This document shows positions 33,251 through 44,809 of a stretch of DNA of 64,000 nucleotides, one piece after another (positions within the stretch are counted from its first letter, which is position 1; every line of letters starts with the position of its first letter). This DNA is from Takakia lepidozioides (Eukaryota > Streptophyta > Takakiopsida > Takakiales > Takakiaceae): assembly GCA_030704615.1 (NCBI GenBank), contig CM060733.1, positions 42,222,001-42,286,000 of the forward strand, given 5' to 3'. The notes beneath the pieces were generated by a model. It was not told the origin of the DNA. It did no database searches and was given only the letters and a program-made list of their open reading frames with translations. The position numbers and the translations under genes were made by a program.

Positions 33251-33573
33251 GGGCAGTAGAGACGGGGAGAGTGCTGGAGGTGGTTTCGCAGGTGGCTGAC
33301 CCTGTTGAGGAGGACGACAGGGAGCTTTCTGACCAGGATGACATCCTCCTGGACATCCCCAGGCCCCAAACCCGGAGCATACAGGCTGGATTTGGCGGTC
33401 CTGGTGGGCTGCCGGAAAACCCCTCTGCAGCAGACGTCATGTCTGAGGCGGATATGAAGTTGGCCGCTACCAAGATGTTGGAGGCAACCCACAACAACAT
33501 TGGCAGGGTGCTGGGGGGCATGGTGTACCCGGCCAAGCTTTGAATTCCCCTTTGCCGCTTGGTGTCATTGCAG

Positions 33574-33974
33574 GTGGTGAGACCTGCCCTCCCAGGCGAT
33601 ATCGACAAGCTGAAATTCTCTTTCCGGGATGGATATCGAATGGGGTCTGCCGTGTTTTACGTTTCCATTGAGAACGACCACGGAGCTTCCCGTGCCCACA
33701 CTTCCGATGAGGTGGACAAATGGGGTCCCCATTGGCAAACGCGAAATGAGGAGTTCGAGAGATCGATTGCTAGTGATCCTCTTTTCCAGCACTTGTCCGA
33801 TAAGATGTTCTACGTGTGGGACGGCAATCATCGCCTCCTGGCATGGATGGAGCACATTGCCCAAGCCCACCCCAACGACCTCGATTGGCATTTCGCCGTG
33901 GATTGTGTTGTGCTGAAGGTTGCAGGGCCCAAAGATCGCAGTCTTCTCAAAGCTGCAATGGCCGACATCAACTC
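33574..33974 (+). pseudogene. Gene 2, ParB/Srx-like exon
   Basis: Flanked by CATTGCAG (acceptor) and GTAAGC (donor at 33975). Encodes about 134 residues with a pattern of strands and helices ending in WDGNHRLLAWMEHI, the ParB/Srx 'DG.HR' signature, then a strand FAVDCVVLKV. In bacterial and phage ParB-like proteins this fold binds or hydrolyses nucleotides. Frame continues cleanly into 34093 (S-VTENAFIATNLSHMLF). Confidence 0.65.
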
Positions 33975-35229
33975 GTAAGCTACAACCCCTCTCGCTTTTG
34001 GACTTTGAATTTGGAAGTCATTTCATTGCGAATCCTCATATATGATGAAAATTCCCATTTCAGTATTGTTTGATGGAAATGTGGCACTGCAGGGTGACTG
34101 AGAATGCCTTCATTGCCACCAACTTGTCCCATATGCTCTTCCGAGTGAAGGATGTTGGGAAGCAGGGGGTGCAAGAGTTTGCCAATTCCCTCAGTGCCGA
34201 CCTCTTGCGCAAGTTGGAGGCAAAGGCAGACAGAACCTGGTATAGGCTGAGCGTCGACGCCATGGTGGACTACATATTTCGGGTAAAGCTCCTGACAGTT
34301 TTGTTGAGCTAATCTGTCTCTCCTCCCCCAATAGAAGAAATTGTGTTGAGCAGGATCTCTAATCTTATGTGCGCATTCTTGACAGACGAAAATACAGCAG
34401 GATTTGGCACATGCGCGGAGGTTCTACATGGAGTCAGAGGAGAAGAATCCAACCCTCCCGGAACTCGAATCGTATGTCAAAGCTGCGGAGGTGAGGGCCC
34501 GCATAAAGTACAAGTCGCGGATGGTAAAGTACGTGGCCATAGCTGATCCCGCCCTTGATGCCGACTCTCTGGTGGAGGTGGGGAAGCACTACTCTCGCGC
34601 TCTGAAGCCCACGATGACATTGGAGAAGCTCCATCATCTAGCCACATCCTGTGTGGATGCAACAGAAAAGGTGATACATTCTTAACCAAATTGTGGTGGC
34701 AACAACTCCTTTTTGTGGTGTTTGCGCTTACGAATATGCTGGGTGGTTGGACAGACCCGGTGGCTCCAAATCTGGAATGGTTCCCAAAGTACCAGGGACA
34801 TGTGGAGCTTCCCCAAACCGGACAAACTCTCTGACCCCACATTCGACATGTGGATGAAAACCATGACATGGTGGTTTCAGGTACTTCCCCACGCTTCGTT
34901 TGGGGCTTCTACTCTAGTAGGGGGTGGATTCATTGTATTTTTTCAGGAAACCGATCTGATGGAGAATCTCCACAGGTGACGACGAATGCGCAAGAGCAGC
35001 TGGACACACAAGCACATCAGTTCAAGATGGAGATATCTCCTGCAGCAGAGAGCCTACGTGACTATGTGACGAGGTACTTTCTGCTCTACAAAACCAACCT
35101 ATTCTTTCGGGAGATAGCAGATGCTCGCCGGAGCCACGAGTTCACCGACCAGCCGAACGCGGACAAAGCAGCAATGCGCCTTCTACAGGTACATACGCGC
35201 TGCCTTTCTTTCAAGTCCTTGCATTTCAG

Positions 35230-35935
35230 GATGTTAGAGGCCTCATGTGGTGTTAGGGAAAATGGCGCCGAATTTCCAGTCAGGGCTCCGAAAATGGCTA
35301 AGTCCCTAGACTGGCTGGCCCGGAACTGGAAATTCGGTGCCAATTTCCAGTTCCAGGCCCTATTGCCGTTCAGGGACTTGGCCATTTTCGGGCTAAGTCC
35401 CTAGACTGGCTGGCCCGGAACTGGAAATTCGGCGCCATTTTCCAGTTCCAGGCCCTATTGCCGTTCAGGGACTTGGCCATTTTTCCCTAGACTGGCTGGC
35501 CCCTGGAAATTCGGCGCCATTTCCAGTTCAGGCCCTATTGCCGTTCAGGGTTGGCCATTTTCGGGCTAAGTCCCTAGGGTGGCTGGCCCGGAACTGGAAA
35601 TTCGGCGCCATTTTTCCAGTTCCAGGCCCTATTGCCGTTCAGGGACTTGGCCATTTTCGGGCTAAGTCCCTAGGGTGGCTGGCCCGAACTGGAAATTCGG
35701 CGCCATTTTCCCAGGCCCTTTTGCGGTCTGGGACTTAGCCATCTTCGGGCCAAACCGGTGGCGCCGAATTTCCAGTTCAAGGCTCCCAAGATGGCTAAGT
35801 CCCTAGGGTGGCAGTCACCGAAAACCGAAATTCGGCGCCATTTTTCCATTTCTAGGCCCACTCACATCCGTCCCAACCTGGGAAAATGGTGCCGAATATG
35901 CATTTCAGGGACCTCATTGTGTTTTCATGAATGCA
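35230..35935. repeat. Tandem GGCGCC repeats inside a gene-2 intron
   Basis: About six copies of a unit of 105-130 bp: AAATTCGGCGCCATTTTCCA, then CCTATTGCCGTTCAGG, CCATTTTCGGGCTAAGTCCC and CTGGCTGGCCC. Lies between the donor at 35189 (GTACATACG) and the acceptor near 35947, so the array makes up most of this intron. Confidence 0.85.
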
Positions 35936-38024
35936 GGTACTGCAAGTTCTCCCTTTTGGAGAAAGGTCATCTGTCTTTCGAGCCACCATTCTTCCTGGCA
36001 TGGAGGAACCCTGGGGCTGACTCCATGTACACTGACGATATTGTGAAGGAGTGGCATCTGGAACATTTGCGTGATTGCCCTTGGTATGTGGACCTTCCGC
36101 CCGGCTCGCTCGACCCATCCGAGTTTCAATTAAAGATGGATGCTGAATTCCGACGAAACCGGGCTCCGCTGCCTCCGTTGGGTGCAAAAGAGGCAAAAGC
36201 GCTTGCGAACTCCAGGAAAGCGGCAGAGCTTGCTCGGGCAGGAATTCAGGAGAAATTGCATGAGAAGAGTAAAGGCCAAAGGAAAAGGACAAGGAAACAG
36301 GTGAGTGCAGTAACACCCAAAAGAAGAAAACCATCGGGGCATCGGAGGAGGCGCAGGAGGGGACCCAAGAGAGTGACTCGGACGACGACTTTGTTCAAGG
36401 TCCTGTGACTGCTGTTGCTCCTACCCAGTCACCGGTCGTCCGGGTTCCCAAGTCAGTTCGGAGTGGGACTGGCTCTGCCAAGAAGTTGGCATTTGAGGGC
36501 GAGCCTACACGGTGGTATTCGGCGGTGACGTTTACGCACAGGCCAAAGCTAGAACCTCCAACCATCATCCAATGCGTCAATGAGAGCTTCCTTGAGGCTC
36601 TGCTGCCAGGGCGAAGAAGGTGGCACACAACAAGTCTCTGGCGGAGCAGAAGGGGAAAGCCAAGAAGAGGGCTGGCGGTACAGAGCCTAAAGACACCCCT
36701 GGTTTTGAAGCCACGATGGAATTCTTCACGGCTGTGAGCATGAATTGCAAGAGCACTCGGGGGGGGGGTTGAGGTGGAGAGAGCTTGCGACATGATTCTC
36801 CTCGACATTCTAGATGGGGAGCTGCTGGAGGGCCTGGATGGTGTGCCCACCTGGAATAGGTTTACTAAGGACTACTGGAAAGCCGGGTTTTGGCTGGCGG
36901 GGATGCTTCTGGATGACGGTGGATGTGTGGTTGTCCTTGCCACGAGAGGGAAGACCACAGAGAATGCGGTGGCAAGGTGGACACCGAAAAGTGTCACCCG
37001 GTCCTCCTCATAAAATGGTTCTGCATCAGTACACAGGGGTTGCGAACAGAGGGCCAAAGTGTAAGTTATCAATCTATTGCATTCACTTCATATTGTGGTG
37101 TATGTTAAGTAGACCCTCGAGTTGATCCCTTCTTTGTTGGATGTGCAGACATTGGTGTTTGAGGCATATTGCTTTGTGAAGAGAGGGTCTACGTTCAAAT
37201 TCTACAACGATGGTCGTCTTGTTGATGCCGCTGTGGACCCTGTAACCTACGATGTCCTCTACAACTATGTGCCCCACTCCAGTATGCCGAAGGACACAAA
37301 GACAGGCAAACCGTGGCGGTACAGCCGGACCCGGAGCCCTGCTTTCATCCAAACCCTCATGGAGACGTGCTCGGATGTCCAAGGGCGGATTCTGGAATTC
37401 ACATGCGGCACGGGTAAGCCTTCACGTGCTCAGTTTGTCCCCTGGCCCGATTGCAATTGCATGCCGCAAGCTATTAACCGCCCGCTTTGTTCCTCAGGTG
37501 CTTCAATGTGGGCAGGGACGTTGTCTGACAGGCATGTGTTTGCCTTCGAGCCAGATACTGCCCTCCACAACTCGGAACTTGCAGCGGCTGAACGTCTGCC
37601 GAAAGAGGAAGAGGCATCCTCGGAGGATGAGGAAAAATCCGAGAAGGAGCAGGGGGAGGAAGTTGGGATCGAGGCCGAGGAGCCCCCGGTTTACGAGTGA
37701 GTGGTGGCATTGTAAGTTGCCTCCAGATTTCGTGAGGCACCTCCCTCCGCTCTCTTATTTCATTGAAAACCCTTTCTGGTTGTGCTGGTATGACATTCTT
37801 GAAGTGGATTTGTTCTTACTGTAGGATGCCAAGTACTGCCGGAGGGACGTCTACACCAGAGTTCATGGGCAGGAGGAACGTGCTTTTTTTTGCCAGGGGG
37901 GATTTCATGCCTAGTCTAGAAAGGGAGTACATCCTTCCTACTTATGTTGCCCGGCTTGCTTCGGTGTCCATTAGGAGGTGTTCCAAACGTAGTCGTGTAC
38001 AGCAGATTTTAGACGAGGCAAGCC

Positions 38025-38283
38025 TCAAAAAATGAAGATGAGGGAGGAGGCAGCAGCTATTAGAGCCCGTCGGGCTCGTAGATTTGTCTTGGATTCTGCT
38101 GAGGAAAGTGGGGGAGAAGACGCAGAAGATTCCCAGGAGGTGAGGTGGACAGTCCCCCAAGGAGAGGACGGGATTTTTGAGAGGCATAGTGGAACTGATG
38201 CATCACAGAGCTCGGAGGATGAGGGGGATGAGGGGGATGAAGAAGAAGGTGGGGCAAGTTCCTCGGAGGGTGTAGGAGAGTAG
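38025..38283 (+). pseudogene. Gene 2 acidic C-terminal tail
   Basis: Frame MKMREEAAAIRARRARRFVL then a Glu/Asp/Ser-rich tail with SEDEGDEGDEEEGGASSSEG, stop at 38281-38283. The upstream exon frame ends at a stop about 38033, so a frameshift or short intron is needed. In the second MULE-1 copy (39725-39905, minus) the tail is kept in frame despite a net 3-bp difference (VPQGEDG here, APQEDG there), which supports real coding. Confidence 0.55.
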
Positions 38284-38399
38284 TGCCCATTCCGGCTATG
38301 ACAGTTAGAACACACTTGTATAGACGTGGCTTGCCACAAAATTTGCAATAAAATGTTGCATTTCAAGTCCACTGGTGTCACATTCCAACTTCACATGAC

Positions 38400-38507
38400 C
38401 CTATTTCCGTGCCTCCTAACCCTATTTCCGTGGACTCACAATGGTCTGCTCATGTTTTTTTTTTTTTCCGCTCATGCTCATGCCGCTCATCAAAAATAGC
38501 AGCCCCC
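38400..38507. repeat. MULE-1 right terminal and subterminal repeat (R end)
   Basis: Contains a duplicated CTATTTCCGTG word, GGTCTGCTCATG, a T-run, then CCGCTCATGCTCATGCCGCT and the terminus ...AAATAGCAGCCCCC. The reverse complement is at 39504-39612 in the other MULE-1 copy. Target duplication GCAGTGTTAG follows (38508-38517). Confidence 0.82.
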
Positions 38508-38517
38508 GCAGTGTTAG

Positions 38518-39503
38518 CCCAAAATGTAACAGGAAGGATAGATTCACCTGTGTACTATGCTAGCCGATTGATGAACAATGCCGAAAGAAAGAAATTATAG
38601 CACAAACGGAAAGAGAAGCATTGGCAATGATCTATGCAGTGAAGAAATTCAGGCATTACTGTTGGGCAAGAAGTTTATGTTCTATGTGGATCACCAGGCT
38701 CTGATATACCTGGTAAACAAACCTCTAATAAGCGGAAGAATAGCAAGATGGTTGATAATCTTGCACGAGTTTGAGTTCGAGGTTGTTTACAAGCCTGGCA
38801 GACTGCATCTTGTGGCGGATCACTTGTCACGGTTATCAACAGGAGAACCAGCCACAGGAGTAGATGATCAATTACCAGATGCGAGTCTATTTGCAGTGGA
38901 GGTGCAGGGAAGTGCAGATGACTGGTTAGATTGGCAGTGGCCAATCAGATACTACCTTGCTCATGGTCAGTGCCCACCAAGTTATGGAAAGGAGCAGAGA
39001 AAGAGAATTGCTATCAAGGCTCTACCTTACACTATGGTAGGGAGCAGAATGTATAAGCTAGGACCAGATGGAGTGCTGAAGCGATGCTTATACCACCATG
39101 AAGTTAATAAAGTTTTGGAGGAAGTTCATAAAGGAGTGGCAGGAGGTCATTTTGGAGAAGAGACTACCAGCAGGAAAATACTACATGCAGGTTACTGGTG
39201 GCCTACTTTGTTCAAAGATGTACACAAGTATTGTCAGAGTTGTGATGAATGTCAGAGGCTAGGACCTTTGCAGAGATCTGGGAAAATGGCTTTGCATCCT
39301 ACAATGCCTACGGAACCATTTCAGAAATGGGGACTAGACCTTGTTGGACCAATTAATCCACCAGCCAAGAATACACAGAACAGGTACATAATTACAGCCA
39401 CTGATTATACTACGAAGTGGGTGGAAGCTAAAGCTTTGAGGGACAACACAGCCAAGTCCACAGCAAGGTTTCTGTATGAGAACATACTTACACGATTCGG
39501 CTG
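38518..39503 (+). pseudogene. Gypsy copy A, part 2: RNase H and N-terminal half of integrase
   Basis: Resumes exactly where 2852 stops. RNase H: RIDSPVYYASRLMNNAE (38535-38583), then after a frameshift LLGKKFMFYVDHQALIYLVN and VADHLSRLSTGE (to about 38850). Integrase HHCC domain [10 protein letters not shown]...[10 protein letters not shown] (39128-39262) and the first catalytic Asp in [15 protein letters not shown] (39329-39375), a region deleted in copy B. The frame 38578-39522 is open for over 300 codons, the best-preserved family-1 pol stretch in the window. The second MULE-1 copy cuts it at 39503. Confidence 0.9.
39495..39503. other. Target-site duplication of the second MULE-1 copy, left
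   Basis: ATTCGGCTG here against ATTTGGCTG at 45474-45482 (one mismatch). Removing one copy plus the insert rejoins integrase (TRFG...CPLEFISDQG). Confidence 0.85.
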
Positions 39504-39724
39504 GGGGGCTGCTATTTCATGAGCGGCATGAGCATGAGCGGGAAAAAAAAAAGCATGAGCAGACCATTGTGAGTCCACGGAAATAGGGTTAGGAGGCACG
39601 GAAATAGGGTCATGTGAAGTTGGAATGTGACACCAGTGGACTTGAAATGCAACATTTTATTGCAAATTTTGTGGCAAGCCACGTCTATACAAGTGTGTTC
39701 TAACTGTCATAGCCGGAATGGGCA

Positions 39725-39905
39725 CTACTCTCTTACACCCTCCGAGGCACTTGCCCCACCTTCTTCCTCATCCCCCTCATCCCCCTCATCCTCCGAGCTT
39801 TGTGATGCATCAGTTCCACTATGCCTCTCAAAAATCCCGTCCTCTTGGGGGGCTGTCCACCTCACCTCCTGGGAATCTTCTGCATCTTCTCCCCCATCTT
39901 CTCCC
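39725..39905 (-). pseudogene. Gene 2 tail remnant in MULE-1b
   Basis: Minus-strand frame GGEDAEDSQEVRWTAPQEDG...SEDEGDEGDEEEGG, matching the tail at 38105-38283. At about 39906 homology stops and the palindrome array begins, so the rest of the gene was deleted. Confidence 0.7.
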
Positions 39906-40214
39906 CCAAATTTTGTGCGCCGACCTACCTGGCGGATGGAAATCCGGCGCCGGATTTTCATCCATCCGCTCTTCGAATTACCTGCATGACTGGAAAAATG
40001 GCGCCGAATTTCCGATTTTGGTGCCAGCCATCCTAGGGACTTACCCATTTTCGGCCCCGAAAATGGCTAAGTCCCAGATCTGATAGGGTGCGGAACTGGA
40101 AAAATGGTGTCGAATTTCCAGTTGCGGTTCTAGCCATCGTAGGGACTTAGCCATTTTCGGGGCCGAAAATGGCTAAGTCCTAGATCTGACTCAGCCCCAA
40201 ACTGGAAAAATAAC

Positions 40215-40260
<46 letters not shown>

Positions 40261-43200
40261 CCGGCGCCATTTTTCGGGGCCGAAAATGGCTAAGTCCCAG
40301 ATCTGACTGGGCCCAGAACTGGAAAAATGGCGCCGAATTTCCGATTTTGGGTGCTAGTCAGATCTGGGACTTAGCCGTTTTCGGCCTCGAACTGGAAAAA
40401 TGGAGTTTTTTTTTTTTTTTTTTCTTTTGGTTTTGTTTTCGGCGCCATTTTTCCAGTTCAAGGCCGAAAATGGCCTGACTGGCACCAAAATCGGAAATTC
40501 GGCGCCATTTTTCCAGTCATGCAGGTAATTCGAAGAGCGGATGGATGGAAATCCGGCGCCGGATTTCCATCCGCCAGGTAGGTCGGCGCGCAAAATTTCC
40601 ATCATGCAGGTAATTCGGAGCGAGGATGGATGGAAATCCGGCACCGGATTTCCATCCATCCGCTCTTCGAATTACCTCCATGACTGGAAAAATGGCGCCG
40701 AATTTCCGATTTTGGTGCCAGTCAGATCTGGGACTTCGCCGTTTTGGCCCCGAACTAAAAAATCAGGTTTTTTCTTTTCTCTTTTTTTCTTTTTTTTTCT
40801 TCGCCATTTTTCCAGTTCGGTGCCAAAAATGGCTAAGTCCCAGATGTGACTGGCACCAAAATCGGAAATTCGGCGCCATCTTTCCAGTCATGCAGGTAAT
40901 TCGAAGAGCGGATGGATGGAAATCCGGCGCCGGATTTCTATCCGCCAGGTAGGTCGGCGCGCAAAATTTCCATCATGCAGGTAATTCGGAGCGCGGATGG
41001 ATGGAAGTCCGGCGCCGGATTTCCATCCATCGCTCTTCGAATTACCTCCATGACTAGAAAAATGGCGCCGAATTTCCGATTTTGGTGCCAGTCAGATCTG
41101 GGACTTAGCCGTTTTCGGCCCCAAAAATGGCGTTTTTTTTTTTTTTTTTTTTTCCAGTTCGGGGCCAAAAATGGCTAAGTCCCAGATCTGACTGGCACCA
41201 AAATCGGAAATTCGGCGCGCATTTTTCCAGTCATGCAGGTAATTCGAAGAGCGGATGGATGGAAATCCGGCGCCGGATTTCCATCCCTGGTAGGTCGGCG
41301 CGCAAAATTTCCATCATGCAGGTAATTCGGAGCGAGGATAGATGGAAATCCGGCGCGGGATTTCCATCCATCCGATCTTCGAATTACCATGACTGGAAAA
41401 ATGGCGCCGAATTTCCGATTTTGGTGCCAGTCAGATCTGGGACTTAGCCGTTTTCGGCCCAGAACAGGAAAAATGGCGGTTTTTTTTTTTTTTTTTTTTT
41501 TTGGGCGCCATTTTTCTAGTTCGGGGCCGAAAATGGCTAAGTCCCAGATGTGACTGGCACCAAAATCGGAAATTCGGCGCCATTTTTCCAGTCATGCAGG
41601 TAATTCGAAGAGCGGATGGATGGAAATCCCGCGCCGGATTTCCATCCGCCAGGTAAAATTTCCATCATGCAGGTAATTCGGAGCGCGGATGGATGGAAAT
41701 CCGGCGCCGGATTTCCATCCTCCAGGTAAGTCGGTGCTGCAAATTCGGTAGGGCGGCGCGCCAAATTTCCCTCACGCAGGTAATTCGGAAGCGGATGGAT
41801 AGAAATCCGGCGCCGGATTTCCATCTGCGCAGGTAGGGCGGCGCGCGAAATTTCCCTCACGCAGGTAATTCCGAAGCGGATGGATTGAAATCCGGCGCCG
41901 AATTTCCATCCAGCAGGTAAGTGGAATCCCGGATGGATGGAAATCCGGCGCTGCATTTCCATCCAGCAGGTAAGTGGAATCCCGGATGGATGGAGATCCG
42001 GCGCCGCATTTCCATCCTGCAGGTAATTCAAATCCCGTATGGATGGAAATTCGTCGCCGAATTTCCATTCACCAGGTATTTCATCTCTCAGAATTACCTT
42101 CCTGCAGGTAATTCTGATCGATGGATTACCTTCCTGCAGGTAATTCTGAGCGAGGAATTACCTTCCTACCTTCATCGATCAGAATTACCTGCAGGAAGGT
42201 AATTCTCCGATCAGAATTACCTGCAGGAAGGTAATTCTGAGCGATGAAATACCTGGTGAATGGAAATTCGGCGCCGAATTTCCATCCATCCGTGATTCGA
42301 ATTACCTGCAGGATGGAAATTCGGCGCCGGATTTCCATCCATCGGGGATTCGAATTACCTGCAGGATGGAAATGCGGCGCCGGATTTCCATCCATCCGGG
42401 ATTCCACTTACCTGCTGGATGGAAATTCGGCGCCGGGGTTCCATCCATCCGGGATTGCACTTACCTGCTGGATGGAAATTCGGCGCCGAATTTCCATCCG
42501 GGGGATGGTCTCTGTCGGAGAGGTGCCGGCCTCTCCGCCGCTCTGTTGGATATTCGTGCCGAATTTCCGTCCGGGGTTGAAATATGACGGCCAGTGCCGA
42601 CCTCTGCCCCTCCCCGACTGCATTGGAACGGCCCCGGATTGAAATTCGGCGCCGTTTTCCCATCTGGGGAGGTTTTTATGTCGGCCAGTTTTCGGTCTGA
42701 CCCCCCGACACGACTTCCTTTGGGAGGGCCCGGATGGAAATTCGGCGCCGAATCTCCATCCAGGGGATGCTCTCTGTCGAACACGTGCCGACCTCTACGC
42801 CCGAGGCGACTTCATCCGGGCGTCCCCTGTTCGATATTCGGTGCCGAATTTCCGTCCGGGGGTTGAAATGTGACTGCCAAGTACCGGCCTCTCCCCCCCC
42901 CCGAGTGCATCCGAACCGCCCCGGATGAAATTCGGCGCCGTTTTTTCCATCTGGGGATGTTTTTTATGCGGCCAGTTCTCGGCCTGACCCCCCGACACAC
43001 GACTTCCTTTGGGGGGGCCCGGAGGAAATTCGGCGCCAATCTCCATCCAGGGGATGTTCTCTGTCGCACACGCGCCGGCCTCTGCGCCCGAGGCAACTTC
43101 ATCCGGGCTTCCCCTGTTGGATATTGGGTGCCGAATTTCCATTTGGGGGTAGTAATGTGACGGCACGGTGCCGGCTTCTCCCCTTCAGCCGTCATCATCC
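39906..43200. repeat. Large array of GGCGCC palindromes with T-tracts (MULE-1b)
   Basis: Repeated units such as GGATGGAAATCCGGCGCC plus complement, alternating with AAAATGGCTAAGTCCCAGAT (plus its complement) and GCAGGTAATTCG. Long T-runs occur at 40218-40260, 40405-40424, 41133-41153 and 41480-41502. Around 42163 the array is itself folded into a larger inverted repeat. The part 41537-43250 is the reverse complement of 19085-20790 of MULE-1. Confidence 0.88.
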
Positions 43201-43257
43201 GGACGGCCCCCACTTTCTGACTGCATACCGTTGGCAGTTATTGCGCAAAGACCAGGG

Positions 43258-44629
43258 GCCCACGACAAACATGGCCGAATCAGTGCACTCTTCTTGGCGT
43301 GCCTCCTCTGCAGCGCATCTGGTGGACATCCTCACTGCCACAACGGAGGACATTGTGAGGTCAATTATGCAGCAATGCAGGTACAACGAGTTCTTGAAAG
43401 GGAAACAGTGGGGCTTGGGGCCGGACAGGTAGGAAATGCTGATGCGGACTGCCTGTAGATCGAAGAATCCTCGGAAGTGGGCGGCGGCCTTGCGAGAGGG
43501 CCTTCGGGACACGCCATTGCTGCGAAGAGGCCAACATCTGGAAAGAGATGTTCATACCCGTCCAGTGAGATGAAGACTTGACGAGGCACTGGCGGAGAAG
43601 AGGATTCATGGCGAGCTGACAAGAATATTCGCACGCTCCCTCGTGGTCCGGGTTGTGATGTTCGGAGGAGGTCTCGTCGAGCACCGCAAGTCCTGCACGT
43701 TCAAGATCGCCATCTCCTTTGAGCACAGGGCGCGTGCCCCGGCAACATAACGAGCCATCTGTAGTAAAGCAGTACAACATTCCCATTGTGGAGACAAGAG
43801 TGTCGGAGTCACAATGGAGAATTGCGATGACATTGCCGGCATTTCGAGGGAAGTGCTGCGCCATCCGGTGGATACGAGAGCACGCTGTGGTGAGATGATT
43901 TGGAGGAACCCACACGGTGCTGTACCTGCACCTTGTTTCAGCGGCAGATTTTTGACTCCCACATTTGCTCACGCCACAACGCAGACATTTTGGTTCTATA
44001 GGCACGATATAATGACCTGTGTATTTGGCAAGCCCAAGTACGGGATTCAGGGAATGCCGGAGCCTCCGGGCGTCTGGCCTGTTGCACCGGGTTGCAGCCT
44101 CTCTCAGAATGAGGCGGATGCTCTATCTGCAGCAGGATTTCGAATGGTGCAACGCACAGACATCCCGGCCCACGCATTTTCGGTTCCTCAGACCCAGCCA
44201 TTGCAGACTGCTCGGTCCAGTAGAGACGGATTGGACAATTCTGCACATCCCACAATGCGATTCGGAAGAGTGAAGAGACGACACCCTCCCAACAAGTTGA
44301 ATGAGACTCGGATTGCCAATGCTCTTGGGATGGCTTGCACTATTCAGAGCTCCGTGGACGTACCCCCACCCGGCCTTGGGCGTGTGTATCGGATGGCAAC
44401 GGCCGGCTCGGCTGTACGCGACGATGTATACACAATTACGATTGGAGTGGAGCCGACTTGCAATTGTACGAACTTCTTGTTGATGGAAGCAAAGAATGGT
44501 TCCAAGTATTATCCGTGCAAGCATCTGTATTACATTTACCTGAAAAGATTGAGGATGAACGTGACTATTGATGACTTTATTCATGCACCGGCGTTGAGCG
44601 TGAAACGAGCTGCACAAACTCCTCCTTAG
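43258..44629 (+). pseudogene. MURA transposase C-terminal part (MULE-1b, broken)
   Basis: Homologous to 5060-3680 of MULE-1. Starts abruptly at TTNMAESVHSSWRASSAAHL (about 43264) after a deletion. Middle region frameshifted near 43430-43800. From 43814 an open frame of 271 codons gives the linker and a complete SWIM zinc finger, CNCTNFLLMEA...YYPCKHLYY (44459-44536), the C-x-C ... C-x-H type that binds DNA or protein. Ends IHAPALSVKRAAQTPP. Lacks the catalytic domain. Confidence 0.85.
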
Positions 44630-44809
44630 GGATTCCAGAAATCATTGATGGGGCAAAGGGAATCCTCCATATGGATATTTTCAATTGCATTTTGCTGTAT
44701 CAGACTTTTTTTTTGCAGTGTAATGAAATGCACCCCAAAAACTCCTGAAATGAGGCAATATTCCATTCAAACTGAGATCCAACAGAAGCAGTTGTGGGGC
44801 CATTTCTGG

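Larger units (their letters stand above)
33255..38283 (+). pseudogene. MULE-1 gene 2: ParB/Srx-like domain plus N4/N6-methyltransferase-like region, about 12 exons
   Basis: Spliced gene transcribed toward the right end of MULE-1. Exons proposed from GT-AG junctions that keep frame: to 33522, 33574-33974, 34093-34282, 34386-34670, 34755-34880, 34947-35188, 35948-36300, about 36411-36760, 36761-37060, 37149-37413, 37498-37695, 37825-38033 or 38283. The second exon has a ParB-like motif, FYVWDGNHRLLAWMEHI (about 33808-33860). Exon 36761-37060 reads CDMILLDILDGELLEG...GMLLDDGGCVVVLATRG, like the motif IV to strand-5 region of beta-class methyltransferases but without DPPY. The junction 37413/37498 creates ILEFTCGTGASMWAG...FAFEPD, like motif I (FxGxGxx...E.D). 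ParB plus N4/N6 methylase is a known phage arrangement. Frameshifts near 34975, 36610, 36765 and 36980, plus the 22230-33250 insertion, make it a broken copy. Confidence 0.7.
2853..38507 (-). mobile_element. MULE-1: composite Mutator-like element carrying two genes and two nested retrotransposons
   Basis: A 35.7 kb insertion in gypsy copy A. Its ends are imperfect inverted repeats: the left end reads AGGTTTGCTATTTCATGAGC and the right end, reverse-complemented, GGGGGCTGCTATTTTTGATG; both run into repeats of CATGAGCGG. About 22.7 kb of it is two LTR retrotransposons (6121-17801 and 22230-33250). Without them the element is about 13 kb and holds a MURA-type transposase (minus strand, toward the left end) and a ParB/methyltransferase-like gene (plus strand, toward the right end), transcribed away from each other. 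A second, shortened copy lies at 39504-45473 in reverse orientation. Strand is given by the transposase. Confidence 0.88.

Noticed and set aside
37083-37382. Minus-strand ORF opposite gene 2
   Set aside because: The plus strand here has consistent splice sites and the methyltransferase-like motifs; the minus frame has none.
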